Part shown: in pieces, positions 54,065 through 63,081 of the stretch | How positions within the stretch are numbered: position 1 is the first letter of the stretch | Layout of the letters: each line of letters begins with the position of its first letter | Assembly: GCF_014652615.1 (NCBI RefSeq) | Contig: NZ_BMZD01000002.1 | Span: forward strand, 372,001-436,000 | Length of the DNA: 64,000 nt | Direction: 5' to 3' | Source: Novosphingobium arvoryzae | Lineage (GTDB): Bacteria; Pseudomonadota; Alphaproteobacteria; Sphingomonadales; Sphingomonadaceae | The notes under the pieces: model-generated | Databases searched by the model: none | The model's input: the letters and a program-made list of their open reading frames with translations, nothing else | What the model was told of the DNA's origin: nothing | Position numbers and translations under genes: made by a program

Positions 54065-54096
54065 CCTATGTCGGCCCTGTTGCGCCGATGTTCAAG
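54065..54096 (-). promoter_or_regulatory. possible sigma-32 promoter of clpP
   Basis: On the minus strand CTTGAA (54096 to 54091) is an exact heat-shock -35 core. A weaker -10-like sequence CCGACATAGG follows 16 bases later, ending 24 bases before the clpP ATG. The -35 is good, the -10 only partly matches the sigma-32 form. Confidence 0.4.
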
Positions 54097-54187
54097 GGCA
54101 TTAACCCACTGCCCGCCCCGCTGGTGGCGCGTTTTCCGCCACGGCGTGCAAGGAATTGTTGCAGGATTGGTGGTATTCCCCGCCGTC

Positions 54188-55750
54188 ATGCCCGCCCATC
54201 GCCCTTTTGACTGGTCCGCACTGCGCAGCGGTGCACCACTCGATTCCCGCGCGGTGCCGCTGGCCAGCGCGGCGCTGGCGTGGCTGGTGGCGGCCGGGTT
54301 CATGGCGGCGCTGGCCTGGGCCTGCCTGGTGCGCGGGCCGTGGTATGATGAATTCTACACCTGGCACGTCACCCGCCCGGATCGGGGGTTCTGGGAAAGC
54401 CTGCGCGGCAGCTGGCTGGCCGACAACCACCCCCCGCTCTACTACGCGCTGACCTGGCCGCTGCGCCAGCTGGGCGGGACGATCGAGGTACACCGCCTCG
54501 CCAGCCTGGGCGTAACGGCGGCGGCATTGGCCGCTGGCTGGGCGCTGCTGCACGGACAGCCCCGGCTGTGGCTGACAGGGGCGGTGTTCCTGCTGGTGCT
54601 GGCAGGGCACGAGGGCGCCTTGCGCGCGGGAAGCGAGCTGCGGTCCTATTTCCTCTCCTACGCCGCCTGCGCCGTGCTGGTGCTGGCATTGGTGGCCGGC
54701 TGGCTGGAGCAGGGCCTGCCGCGCCGGGGGCAGCGGATCGCGCTGTGGCTGGCGCTGGGGGTCGCGTTCAACACCCATATCGTCACCAGCCTGATCGCAG
54801 GCGCGCTGGTGCTGCCGTTCCTGCTGGCGGCCTGGCTGCGCGGCAACCGGCCGCTGGCACGGACGCTGGCCCTGCCCGCGCTGGCCGCCGGGTCGGCCCT
54901 GCTGGCCACCAGCGCCGTGCAAGTGCCGCGCTGGAACCGGCAGACCGCGCAGTTCTGGATTCCGGCGGGGCTCGATGCGGCGCGCTGGTCATTCGAATAT
55001 GCCGCGCGGCGCACGCTGGTGGCGAACTGGACCGTCACGCTGGCCGGAGCGGCCGGTGCATTGGCCATGCTGGTCCGCGCGGTGCGCCAGCGGCGGCTGG
55101 AACGACGGGCCGAGGCTGCACTGCTGCTGATCGCCGGCACCGTGCTGGCCGCGGCGATCCTGCTGGGCCTGCACACGCTGCGTCCCATCGTGATCGAACG
55201 CTATCTCATCGGCCTGGTCCCCGCGCTGGCGATGCTGCTGGCGCTTGCCCTTGCCGCGCTGGCCGACAGGTTGCCGCCGCGCATCGCGGTGCTGCTGCTG
55301 GTGCTGGCCGCAGTGAATGCCGCTGTTAGCGTGACCGAATCCGCACACCGCGCCGCCGCGCGGCAGAGCTGGTCCGGCACCGCCGCGCTGATTGCTCAGG
55401 TGCAGCGGGCCTGCCCAGCCACTGCCGTCCACATCGACCCGGACCACTGGAACAGCTGGACCATGTCCTTTCCCCCGGCCGACAACCGCCCCGCGTTCTT
55501 TGCTGCCTATGCCTTGATGGCGCAGCGCGGCGGCTTCACGCTGGAACCGCTGGCCTCGCGCCGGATAGCCGCCGACTGCCCGACGCTGTTCTGGGCAGAG
55601 CATGACACCCTGCGCAGCTTTGATCCCGCCCGGATCACCGCGCACCTCAGCCCGCAGGGCTTTGCCCTGGACGGGGTTTGGCAATACCGGATCGACCACG
55701 GCTGGGTGGCGTCCAATCGCCCGCTCGACAGCGCGCTGACGGCAAACTAG
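54188..55750 (+). CDS. GT-C family membrane glycosyltransferase-like protein
   Basis: 520 residues with about ten hydrophobic helices. The first periplasmic loop carries the GT-C acid motif in GPWYDEFYTWHV and the downstream SWLADNHPPLYYALTWPLRQLGG, as in ArnT and other dolichyl/undecaprenyl-phosphate-dependent transferases (GT83/PMT-like). A periplasmic C-terminal part (from about residue 405) has no recognised domain. Donor and acceptor unknown; lipid A, lipid or protein modification are possible. Divergent from clpP. The ATG at 54188 is favoured, as the preceding frame is atypical for a membrane protein start. Confidence 0.8.
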   Translation: MPAHRPFDWSALRSGAPLDSRAVPLASAALAWLVAAGFMAALAWACLVRGPWYDEFYTWHVTRPDRGFWESLRGSWLADNHPPLYYALTWPLRQLGGTIEVHRLASLGVTAAALAAGWALLHGQPRLWLTGAVFLLVLAGHEGALRAGSELRSYFLSYAACAVLVLALVAGWLEQGLPRRGQRIALWLALGVAFNTHIVTSLIAGALVLPFLLAAWLRGNRPLARTLALPALAAGSALLATSAVQVPRWNRQTAQFWIPAGLDAARWSFEYAARRTLVANWTVTLAGAAGALAMLVRAVRQRRLERRAEAALLLIAGTVLAAAILLGLHTLRPIVIERYLIGLVPALAMLLALALAALADRLPPRIAVLLLVLAAVNAAVSVTESAHRAAARQSWSGTAALIAQVQRACPATAVHIDPDHWNSWTMSFPPADNRPAFFAAYALMAQRGGFTLEPLASRRIAADCPTLFWAEHDTLRSFDPARITAHLSPQGFALDGVWQYRIDHGWVASNRPLDSALTAN

Positions 55751-55776
55751 CCTGCGGCCCCAAACAGGGGGTCTTG

Positions 55777-57273
55777 ATGCGTTACCATGTCTTGCCGTTG
55801 ATCGCCGCGCTGGCAGGCTGCGCTTCGTTGCCGGTCGTGCCGCAGGCGGACCTGTCCACGCCGACCGGGCAGGTTTCCGCCTATCTCCAGCGGATCGAGG
55901 CGGTGGACGATGCCGGGCCAAGGATCGGCGCCGTCATCGCGATCAATCCCGATGCGCTGAAGCAAGCGCAAATCGCGCAAGGGATGGCCGGACCGCTGGC
56001 GGGCAAGGCCGTGCTGATCAAGGACAACATCGAAACTGCCGATCCCATGCCAACAACCGCCGGATCGCTGGCGCTGAAGGACAACGTGACCGGCCGCGAC
56101 GCCCCGCTGGTCGCCCGGCTGCGGGAGCGGGGCGTGGTCATCCTGGGCAAGACCAACTTGTCCGAATGGGCCAATATCCGCTCCCCCAATTCGCAATCCG
56201 GGTGGAACGCGGTTGGCGGGCAGACCCGCAATCCCCACGCAATTGACCGCAACCCCTGCGGCTCGTCCAGCGGCAGCGGCGCTGCGATTGCAGCAGGCAT
56301 GGCCTGGGCGGCAATCGGCACCGAAACCGATGGATCGATCACCTGCCCCGCCAGCGTCAACGGCATCGTCGGGTTCAAGCCCACCGTCGGCCTGATCAGC
56401 CGCACCCACATCGTGCCGATCAGCCACAGCCAGGACACGCCCGGACCGATGACCGCAACGGTCAGGGACGCCGCCTTGCTGACCACCGCGATGGCGGGAT
56501 CGGACCCGCTGGACCCCGCCACGGCCCGCGCCGATCTTCATGCGGAAGACTTCACCGCCGGGATCGACACCGCCAGCCTCGCCGGTGTGCGGATCGGGGT
56601 GCTGCGCAAGCAGGCCGGAACCGACGCGCGGGTGCTGGCAGTGTTCGATGCTGCGCTGGCGGACATGAAAGCCGCCGGGGTCGTGCTGGTCGAAGTGCCG
56701 TTCGATTGGGACAACGCCCTGTTCCGCGACGAAGGACTGGTGCTTTACTACGAGCTCAAGCACGATCTCACCGCCTACCTCGCCGGTCTGCCCGGCAACC
56801 CGCCCGTGCGCAGCCTGGCCGATGTGATCGCGTTCAACACGGCCAACGCCGCAACCGAACTGCGCTGGTTCGGGCAAGAAACGTTCGAGCGCGCGGACAA
56901 GCTGACCGACCGCGCCGCTTATGAAAAGGCGCGCGAAAATTCGCTGCGGCTGGCGGGCCGGGACGGGATCGACAAGCTGCTGGCCGCCCACAACGTGACG
57001 CTGCTGGTCGCGCCCACAGAAGGCCCGGCCTGGCCGATCGACTATGTCACCCGCGCCAGCGCCTTGCCGGGTGTCGGCGCGGGCTCGCTCGCCGCGGTGG
57101 CCGGCTATCCGCACCTCTCGGTGCCGATGGGGGCCGTCGAAGGCATGCCCGTAGGCCTGTCGATCATGGGCGCGCAGTGGCAGGACAAGGCCGTGCTCCA
57201 CGCCGGAGCCGCCTATGAACGCGCCCGCACCGCCGCGATTCCGGTCGCAACGCTCAAGCGGTGGGGCGAATGA
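55777..57273 (+). CDS. amidase-signature family lipoprotein
   Basis: 498 residues with a lipobox LAGC (Cys15), so anchored at the periplasm. The triad is Lys82 (VLIKDNIETAD), cis-Ser163 (CGSSSGSG) and Ser187 (GTETDGSITCP), spaced like GatA. The remaining sequence is closest in style to the 6-aminohexanoate-cyclic-dimer or acyl-peptide amidases, but the substrate is not evident. GGGGG lies before the ATG at 55777. It overlaps the Crp/Fnr gene by 4 bases. Confidence 0.9.
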   Translation: MRYHVLPLIAALAGCASLPVVPQADLSTPTGQVSAYLQRIEAVDDAGPRIGAVIAINPDALKQAQIAQGMAGPLAGKAVLIKDNIETADPMPTTAGSLALKDNVTGRDAPLVARLRERGVVILGKTNLSEWANIRSPNSQSGWNAVGGQTRNPHAIDRNPCGSSSGSGAAIAAGMAWAAIGTETDGSITCPASVNGIVGFKPTVGLISRTHIVPISHSQDTPGPMTATVRDAALLTTAMAGSDPLDPATARADLHAEDFTAGIDTASLAGVRIGVLRKQAGTDARVLAVFDAALADMKAAGVVLVEVPFDWDNALFRDEGLVLYYELKHDLTAYLAGLPGNPPVRSLADVIAFNTANAATELRWFGQETFERADKLTDRAAYEKARENSLRLAGRDGIDKLLAAHNVTLLVAPTEGPAWPIDYVTRASALPGVGAGSLAAVAGYPHLSVPMGAVEGMPVGLSIMGAQWQDKAVLHAGAAYERARTAAIPVATLKRWGE

Positions 57274-57857
57274 GCGCGATGCAGGTTCCCGCCGGCACGG
57301 TCCTGTTCCGCCCGGACGCTGAATGCACCGGGTTCGTCGTGGTGCATCGCGGTTCGGTCAAAGTCTCGCTCACCGCCGAAAATGGCCGCGAAATCGTGCT
57401 CTACCGCGTCCGTCCGGGTGGAATTTGCCTCCAGACCTTCGGCTGCCTGGTCAACGGCAGCCGCTATTCGGCCGAAGGAGTGGCCGAAACCGATCTGGAA
57501 CTGGAAGTGATCCCGGTTGGCGAATTCCGCCGCCGCGTGGCGGAGGACGCCCCGTTCCGCGAGCAGCTGTTTTCCGCCGTCGCCGCCCGCTTTGCCGATC
57601 TGGAACGGCTGGTGGAAGACGTCGCGCTGTCCAGCGTGGCCGAACGCCTTGCCCGCGCGCTGCTACGGCTGGCCGGGGACGGCCCAGTGATCGATGCCAC
57701 GCATGAAGCGCTGGCGACGGAAATCGGTTCGGCCCGCGCGGTCGTCAGCCGCCAGCTTGGCGCGTTCCAGCGCGATGGGCTGATCGAGATCACCCGCGGC
57801 CACATCACCCTGCGCAACCGCGCCGACCTGCAAGCGCTGGCCCATTTGGCCGAATAG
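57270..57857 (+). CDS. Crp/Fnr-family transcriptional regulator with CX5C motif
   Basis: 195 residues. A cupin-like sensor domain (about 5-110) has VVVHRGSVKVSL and NGREIVLYRVRPGG; its sixth strand area carries CLQTFGC, Cys53 and Cys59, with a third cysteine at 19. A helix-turn-helix domain follows (ERLARALLRLAG ... HEALATEIGSARAVVSRQLGAFQRDGLIEI). No FNR-type four-cysteine cluster and no cAMP-binding signature are seen. The start is in an ATGA overlap with the amidase; a GTG nine bases earlier is less likely. Its presumptive target is the small DUF2892 gene that follows. Confidence 0.88.
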   Translation: MSAMQVPAGTVLFRPDAECTGFVVVHRGSVKVSLTAENGREIVLYRVRPGGICLQTFGCLVNGSRYSAEGVAETDLELEVIPVGEFRRRVAEDAPFREQLFSAVAARFADLERLVEDVALSSVAERLARALLRLAGDGPVIDATHEALATEIGSARAVVSRQLGAFQRDGLIEITRGHITLRNRADLQALAHLAE

Positions 57858-57888
57858 AATTTTTCCGCCCGCAGAAATTTTTCGCCCT
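57858..57888 (+). repeat. imperfect direct repeat of AATTTTTC(C)GCCC
   Basis: Two similar blocks, AATTTTTCCGCCC and AATTTTTCGCCCT, separated by a few bases, lie directly after the Crp/Fnr stop and just upstream of the palindrome. These could be promoter or UP-like elements for the DUF2892 gene. Confidence 0.5.
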
Positions 57889-57889
57889 G

Positions 57890-57904
57890 TGTGACTATGT
57901 CACC
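57890..57904 (+). promoter_or_regulatory. candidate Crp/Fnr operator upstream of DUF2892 gene
   Basis: TGTGACTATGTCACC holds the perfect palindrome GTGAC-TAT-GTCAC. It resembles the CRP/FNR half-site TGTGA ... TCAC but with a shorter spacer (5 rather than 6 bases). It is 61 bp before the DUF2892 ATG, in the right place for activation or repression by the adjacent Crp/Fnr protein. Confidence 0.55.
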
Positions 57905-57964
57905 GACGCGCCCTACCCGCGCGTGCCACACCATGCCTGTCGCAATTCAAGAGGGGTAGGTTTG

Positions 57965-58150
57965 ATGGCTCGCAACGAAGGTTCACTCGACCGCGCAGTG
58001 CGGATTTTCCTGGGTATTTTCCTGATCGGCATGGCGCTGTCCGGCGTCACCGCATGGGGCTGGCTCGGGGTGGTCCCGCTGCTGACCGGGCTGGTCGGCG
58101 TGTGCCCGGCCTATTCCATCTTCGGCATCAACACCTGCAAGGTGCGCTGA
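57965..58150 (+). CDS. DUF2892 (YgaP transmembrane-domain) protein
   Basis: 61 residues: RAVRIFLGIFLIGMALSGVTAW and GWLGVVPLLTGLVGVCPAYSIFGINTCKVR in sections form two hydrophobic helices, matching the YgaP C-terminal membrane domain. Two cysteines (Cys47 and Cys58) in GVCPAY and INTCKV are the conserved pair. In YgaP this domain is joined to a rhodanese and linked to sulfur transfer. AGGGGTAGG lies before the ATG. A terminator hairpin follows. Confidence 0.9.
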   Translation: MARNEGSLDRAVRIFLGIFLIGMALSGVTAWGWLGVVPLLTGLVGVCPAYSIFGINTCKVR

Positions 58151-58200
58151 TCGGGGTCCGCTGAACCCGGAGGGTTTGCCTGGGTCGCACCGGTAAAGCA

Positions 58201-58238
58201 GAACGGCCTGGCGCAGGTTAACCCGCGCCAGGCCGTTC
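58201..58238. terminator. bidirectional terminator hairpin
   Basis: A near-perfect 38-nt inverted repeat: 14-bp stem GAACGGCCTGGCGC / GCGCCAGGCCGTTC, with an inner loop that is itself self-complementary (GGTTAACC). Sits between the convergent DUF2892 and tig genes. Confidence 0.85.
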
Positions 58239-58268
58239 CTTGTTGCAGTGGGCCGGAGGGCCCGAAGC

Positions 58269-59810
58269 TTACTTCTTGGCAGCGGCCTTCTTGGCCGGAG
58301 CCTTCTTGGCCGGGGCGGCTTCCGCTTCGCCTTCCGCCTTGGCAGCAGCCTTCTTCGGCGCGGCCTTCTTGGCGGGCTTGGCTTCTTCGGCGGCTTCCTC
58401 GGCACCAGCGGCTTCGGCCTTGTCGGCCTTCTTCTTGGCCGGAGCCTTCTTGGCGGGCTTGGCCGGAGCGGCAGCAGCGCCTTCCTCAGCCTCGATCGCG
58501 GCCTGCAGTTCCTCGCGGGTCACTTCACGCTCGGTCACTTCGGCCTTGTCGAACAGGAAGTCGACGACCTTGTCCTCATACAGCGGCGCGCGCAGCTGGG
58601 CGGCGGCAAGCGGGTCCTGTTGGATGTATTCGACGAAGCGCTGACGGTCTTCCGGGCGATACTGCTGCGCGGCCTGCGCCAGCAGCATCTGCATTTCCTG
58701 CGCGGTCACTTCCACGCCGTTGGCCTGGCCGATTTCCGACAGCAGCAGGCCCAAGCGGACGCGGCGCACGGCGATCGCGCGGTAATCGTCCTTCTCGGCT
58801 TCGATTTCCTTCAGCGCGGTTTCGGTGTCTTCCTCGTTCTGCGCTTCCTGCAGCAGCTGCTGCCAGATCTGGCCGAATTCGGCTTCGACCATGCTCGGCG
58901 GCACGTCAAAGTCATGACCGGCGGCCAGCACGTCGAGCAGCTGGCGCTTCATCTGGGTGCGGGTCAGGCCGGCAGTTTCCTGCTCCAGCTGGCCGCGCAG
59001 CAGGCCCTTGAGCTGCTCCATGCTTTCCAGGCCGAGGTTCTTGGCGAAATCGTCGTCCAGCTTGGCTTCGCCGGCAACCTTCACCGCCTTGACGGTGATG
59101 TCGAAGGTGGCGTCCTTGCCCTTCAGGTTCTCAGCCGGATAGTCGGCCGGGAAGGTCACGGTGATGACCTTTTCCTCACCGGCCTTCACGCCGACCAGCT
59201 GCTCTTCGAAGCCGGGGATGAAGCGGCCAGCGCCCAGTTCCAGCGCGGTATCCTGCGCCGAACCGCCTTCGAATTCCACGCCGTCCAGCTTGCCGACGAA
59301 GTCGATCACGACCTGATCGCCGTTCTCGGCCTTCTTGCCCTTCTTGGCGTCGACGAAGTTCTTCATGCCCGAAGCGAGGCGCTCCAGCTGCTCGTCCACT
59401 TCGGCGTCGGCAACGGCGACGGTCAGCTTTTCCAGCTTCAGGCCTTCGAGCGAGGGGGCTTCGATCGTCGGCAGCACTTCCAGGCTGACGGTCAGCTCGG
59501 CGTCCTTGCCTTCCTCATAGCCTTCACCCAGCGCGACCTGCGGCTGGGTAGCCGGGCGCAGCTTGTGATCGGCGACCAGCTTGTCCATTGCTTCGCGGAT
59601 CGAGGTGTTCAGCGCTTCCTGGTGGATCGCCGGGCCGTGCATCTTCTTGACCAGGTTCGCCGGAACCTTGCCGGGGCGGAAGCCGGGCATGCGAACCTGC
59701 GGCGCGATCTTGGTCACTTCGCCTTCGATCCGGGCAGCGATGGACGTCGCCGTGATCGTTACCGTGTAGGCGCGCTTCAAACCCTCGTTAGTGGTCTCGA
59801 CAATCTGCAT
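58269..59810 (-). CDS. tig: trigger factor (ribosome-associated chaperone) with KA-rich tail
   Basis: 513 residues. N-terminal ribosome-binding domain (MQIVETTNEGLKRAYTVTI, then RMPGFRPGKVPANLVKK, the GFRxGxxP ribosome motif), a PPIase domain (about 160-245, GDQVVIDFVGKLDGVEFEGG), and the helical chaperone arms. Residues from about 440 form a highly repetitive Lys/Ala/Pro/Glu tail (PAKKAPAKKKADKAEAA and similar), like histone H1. Standard trigger factors are about 430-450 long, so the tail is extra. The ATG at 59810 fits the family start; the ORF further upstream runs into the tRNA. Confidence 0.96.
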   Translation of the reverse strand: MQIVETTNEGLKRAYTVTITATSIAARIEGEVTKIAPQVRMPGFRPGKVPANLVKKMHGPAIHQEALNTSIREAMDKLVADHKLRPATQPQVALGEGYEEGKDAELTVSLEVLPTIEAPSLEGLKLEKLTVAVADAEVDEQLERLASGMKNFVDAKKGKKAENGDQVVIDFVGKLDGVEFEGGSAQDTALELGAGRFIPGFEEQLVGVKAGEEKVITVTFPADYPAENLKGKDATFDITVKAVKVAGEAKLDDDFAKNLGLESMEQLKGLLRGQLEQETAGLTRTQMKRQLLDVLAAGHDFDVPPSMVEAEFGQIWQQLLQEAQNEEDTETALKEIEAEKDDYRAIAVRRVRLGLLLSEIGQANGVEVTAQEMQMLLAQAAQQYRPEDRQRFVEYIQQDPLAAAQLRAPLYEDKVVDFLFDKAEVTEREVTREELQAAIEAEEGAAAAPAKPAKKAPAKKKADKAEAAGAEEAAEEAKPAKKAAPKKAAAKAEGEAEAAPAKKAPAKKAAAKK

Positions 59811-59864
59811 GACAATAGAAGCCTTCTCAATCACATCCGTCCCGCCGGGATTGGCCGGGTGAAC

Positions 59865-59949
59865 TGGTGCGGGCGAAGGGACTCGAACCCCCACATCTTA
59901 CGATACTGGTACCTAAAACCAGCGCGTCTACCAGTTCCGCCACGCCCGC
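59865..59949 (-). tRNA. tRNA-Leu (anticodon UAG)
   Basis: 85-nt tRNA on the minus strand with a complete acceptor stem (GCGGGCG / CGCCCGC), an encoded CCA end, a T-loop GGTTCGAGTCC, a long variable arm expected of class II tRNA, and the anticodon stem CTGGT / ACCAG around loop TTTAGGT, giving anticodon UAG. Decodes CUA and the wobble CUN codons. It lies between sppA and tig. Confidence 0.96.
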
Positions 59950-60056
59950 AGCCGACGAGAGCCCAAAACACCGGCCGCACGCATACGGCAGGAAAATCCG
60001 GAATCAAGCGCCGCCCCTTAGTGGCAAGGTGACCAAAGGGCAAGCGCGCAAGGCGC

Positions 60057-61943
60057 CTATCGCGACAGCCCGGCCACAAGAGCCGCCCGCTGCCACCAGG
60101 AGAGCCGCGCGACTGTCCCGCCGTGGGCCAGCGGCACCGGGCATTCCAGGCAATAGGCCTGCGCGCCCCGCGCTCCCAGCAGACGGGTCAGCTGCCCCGC
60201 CGCCTGGGCGAACTGCACCTGCTGGCGCTCTGCCGCCAGCCCGGCGAAATCGCGCGCCACGCTGCGCGCATCGGCCTCGTCCTCGCCGCCGCCCAGCCGT
60301 TCAAGCAGGGAGGCATAGGGGTTGCCCTCGGTCCCGTAATGCCTGGTGTGCCATTCGGTCAGCTTGGCCTGCGCGGCCACCCATGCGGTCGCATCGTCCA
60401 ACCCGCCAAAGGCATCGACCAGCCCGTTCTGGCGCGCCGTGCCGCCATCCCATACCCGGCCCTGCGCCAGCGCGTCGACCTGTTCCACGCTCTTGCCGCG
60501 TGCCTTGCCGACCAGGGTGAGGAAGCGGGTATAGTTGCTCTCGATATTGGCCTGGAGCATCTGGTCCACTTCTGGCGTCAGGCCCGACAGCAGGTCCGGC
60601 TGCCCCGACAGCGGCGTGGTGCGCACGCCATCACCCTTCACGCCATATTCGGCCAGCGCCCGCTCGAACGTCGGCAGGATCGCGAAGATGCCGATGGAGC
60701 CCGTGATCGTGCCCGGTTCGGCAAACACGCGCTGCGCCGGGGTCGACACCCAGTAGCCGCCGCTGGCCGCAACATTGGCCATCGACACTGCCACCGGCTT
60801 GCCCTTGGCCTTGAAGCGTTCGACCGCGGTGCGGATCTGTTCGGACGCGAGAACCGATCCGCCCGGCGAATCGACCCGCAGCACCAGCCCGGCCGGATCG
60901 TCCGCCGCCGCTTCGTCGATCAGCGCCGCAATCCGTTCGCCGCCCGCCGTGCCGGGGCCGGCATCGCCATCGACGATCTCGCCCGCCACGGTAACCACAG
61001 CCACGGCCTTGCCCTTGTCCTCCACCGGGTGCGCCGCCAGCAGCGCCGCGGGGCGGGTGTGGGCATAAGTGCCGGGCAACTCGTCCAGCGGGTCCTTGCC
61101 CGCGATTTCGCGCACGCGCTCGCCAAAGGCCACGGCATCGCCCAGCTTGTCGACCAGCCCGGCGGCGAGCGCCGCCTTGGCCGCATCGCCGCCCGATGCC
61201 TTCATCCAGCCGACCGGATCAGCCGTAACCCGCGCGATATCCGCCTTGGGCCGGGCCTTCTTCACGTCGGCCTGCCAGGCGTCCCAGATCGCGGCATAGA
61301 TCGCGCGGCGCGCCTCTTTCGACGGTTCGGAGGCGCTGCCCAGCAGGTACGGCTCGACCGCGTCCTTGAACGTGCCGACCCGGTAGACGTGCGTGTTGAT
61401 CTTCAGCTTTTCGAGCAGCGGGCCGAAGTAGAGGTTGTTGCCCCCCGGCCCCATCACGAACGCGCCGCCCAGCGGATCGACCCAAACCTCGCTGGCGTGC
61501 GCGGCCAGCATCACGCCATCATCGGTATAGCCCACCGCCCAGGCCAGCACCGGCTTTTTCGCCGCGCGGACGCTGTCCAGCGCCTCGCCCAGTTCCTGCA
61601 TGTGGATCAGCCCGCCGCCGGAAAAGCCCGACAGGTCCAGCACCACCGCCTTGATCCGGTCATCCGTGGCGGCCAGCCGGATCGCCCGGACCAGATCGCG
61701 CGCACGGTATTCCTTGATCGGCGCTTCGCTGGACAGCAGCGTTTCGAACGGGTCCTGCACGCTGGGCTCTTCCACCACCACGCCGTCCAGATCAAGCAGC
61801 AAGGCCCCTTCCTGCACCCGCCCGGCACTGGGCCGTGCGGTCAACGCGCCATACAGCGCGAAAAAGAACAGCAGCATCAGCAACAGGACCAACGCGTCCT
61901 TGATCGCGACAAGCAGGTGCCAGACCTTGCGGGCGAAAACCAT
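60057..61943 (-). CDS. sppA: signal peptide peptidase SppA, long (67 kDa) type
   Basis: 628 residues. An N-terminal transmembrane helix (about 12-32) leads to two S49 repeats. The catalytic Lys193 ([14 protein letters not shown]) is in the first, and the nucleophile Ser394 ([13 protein letters not shown]) in the second, the Ser-Lys dyad spacing seen in E. coli Spp[19 protein letters not shown] marks the oxyanion region. It degrades cleaved signal peptides in the inner membrane. The ATG at 61943 has AAGGA before it and is preferred to one 11 codons upstream. Confidence 0.95.
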   Translation of the reverse strand: MVFARKVWHLLVAIKDALVLLLMLLFFFALYGALTARPSAGRVQEGALLLDLDGVVVEEPSVQDPFETLLSSEAPIKEYRARDLVRAIRLAATDDRIKAVVLDLSGFSGGGLIHMQELGEALDSVRAAKKPVLAWAVGYTDDGVMLAAHASEVWVDPLGGAFVMGPGGNNLYFGPLLEKLKINTHVYRVGTFKDAVEPYLLGSASEPSKEARRAIYAAIWDAWQADVKKARPKADIARVTADPVGWMKASGGDAAKAALAAGLVDKLGDAVAFGERVREIAGKDPLDELPGTYAHTRPAALLAAHPVEDKGKAVAVVTVAGEIVDGDAGPGTAGGERIAALIDEAAADDPAGLVLRVDSPGGSVLASEQIRTAVERFKAKGKPVAVSMANVAASGGYWVSTPAQRVFAEPGTITGSIGIFAILPTFERALAEYGVKGDGVRTTPLSGQPDLLSGLTPEVDQMLQANIESNYTRFLTLVGKARGKSVEQVDALAQGRVWDGGTARQNGLVDAFGGLDDATAWVAAQAKLTEWHTRHYGTEGNPYASLLERLGGGEDEADARSVARDFAGLAAERQQVQFAQAAGQLTRLLGARGAQAYCLECPVPLAHGGTVARLSWWQRAALVAGLSR

Positions 61944-62088
61944 CCGGGTTCCTTGGGTTTGCGTTTCGCTTGCCATAGCAGCGCTGCGCGCGATGGCGAG
62001 TCCGGCATCGACCAAGCGCAATTGTCCACCGGCAAAGGGATATCGGCGCTTGAGCCGGACCGCGGGTGAGTCTAAGGCACCGTCTTCA

Positions 62089-63081
62089 ATGACATCGCCA
62101 GATACCAGCCGTTCGGACCGCTATCCAGCCGGTTCCGCCGCCTTCCCGCACCGTGACCTGACGGGGCTGGCAGGACTCGCCCCGTGGGAGATCCTCTACC
62201 TGCTCGACGAAGCGCAGCAGTGGGTCGAGCTCAACCGCCAGTCGCACAAGCGCATGGACCGGCTGAAGGGGCTGACGATCATCAACGCCTTCTTCGAAAA
62301 CTCCACCCGCACGCTGCTGTCGTTCGAGATCGCCGGCAAGCGGCTGGGCGCCGACGTGGTCAACATGCACGCCGCGCAGTCCAGTGTGAAGAAGGGCGAA
62401 ACGCTGATCGACACGGCGATGACGCTGAACGCGATGCACGCCGACGCGATCGTGATCCGGCACCAGTCATCGGGCGCGGTGCGGCTGATCGCGGACAAGG
62501 TAGACTGCCCGGTGCTGAACGCGGGCGACGGCCAGCACGAACACCCCACGCAAGGTTTGCTGGACGCGCTGACGATCCGCACCGAAAAGGGCGAGATCGC
62601 CGGGCTGAAGATCGTGATCTGCGGCGATATCCTGCACAGCCGGGTCGCGCGGTCCAACATCCACTGCCTGACCACGCTGGGCGCCGATGTGCGCGTCTGC
62701 GCCCCGCCCGCGCTGATGCCCGCCGATATCGAGGCGCTGAAAGTGACCCCCTATCACGATTTCGATGCCGCGCTGGCAGGCACTGACGTGGTGATGATGC
62801 TGCGCCTGCAGCAGGAACGGATGGAAGGTCAGTTCATCCCCTCCCCCCGCGAATACCGCCACCTCTACGGCCTCTCGCTCGATCGGCTGGCCAAGGCCAA
62901 GCCCGATGCGATGGTCATGCATCCCGGCCCGATGAACCGGGGGATCGAGATCGACAGCACGGTGGCCGATCTGGCGGGCCGTTCGCACATCACCCGGCAG
63001 GTCGAAATGGGGGTCGCCATCCGCATGGCCTGCCTGGACGTGCTGACCCGCAAGGCGCGCGGGCTGGAGGGCTGGGCATGA
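62089..63081 (+). CDS. pyrB: aspartate carbamoyltransferase catalytic subunit
   Basis: 330 residues. Condenses aspartate and carbamoyl phosphate in the second step of pyrimidine synthesis. The carbamoyl-phosphate loop is [20 protein letters not shown]; other landmarks are [42 protein letters not shown] and [12 protein letters not shown]. No regulatory pyrI follows; instead a PyrC-like gene overlaps by 4 bases, as is typical of proteobacterial PyrB-PyrC' complexes. Divergent from sppA with 145 bp between. Confidence 0.98.
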   Translation: MTSPDTSRSDRYPAGSAAFPHRDLTGLAGLAPWEILYLLDEAQQWVELNRQSHKRMDRLKGLTIINAFFENSTRTLLSFEIAGKRLGADVVNMHAAQSSVKKGETLIDTAMTLNAMHADAIVIRHQSSGAVRLIADKVDCPVLNAGDGQHEHPTQGLLDALTIRTEKGEIAGLKIVICGDILHSRVARSNIHCLTTLGADVRVCAPPALMPADIEALKVTPYHDFDAALAGTDVVMMLRLQQERMEGQFIPSPREYRHLYGLSLDRLAKAKPDAMVMHPGPMNRGIEIDSTVADLAGRSHITRQVEMGVAIRMACLDVLTRKARGLEGWA

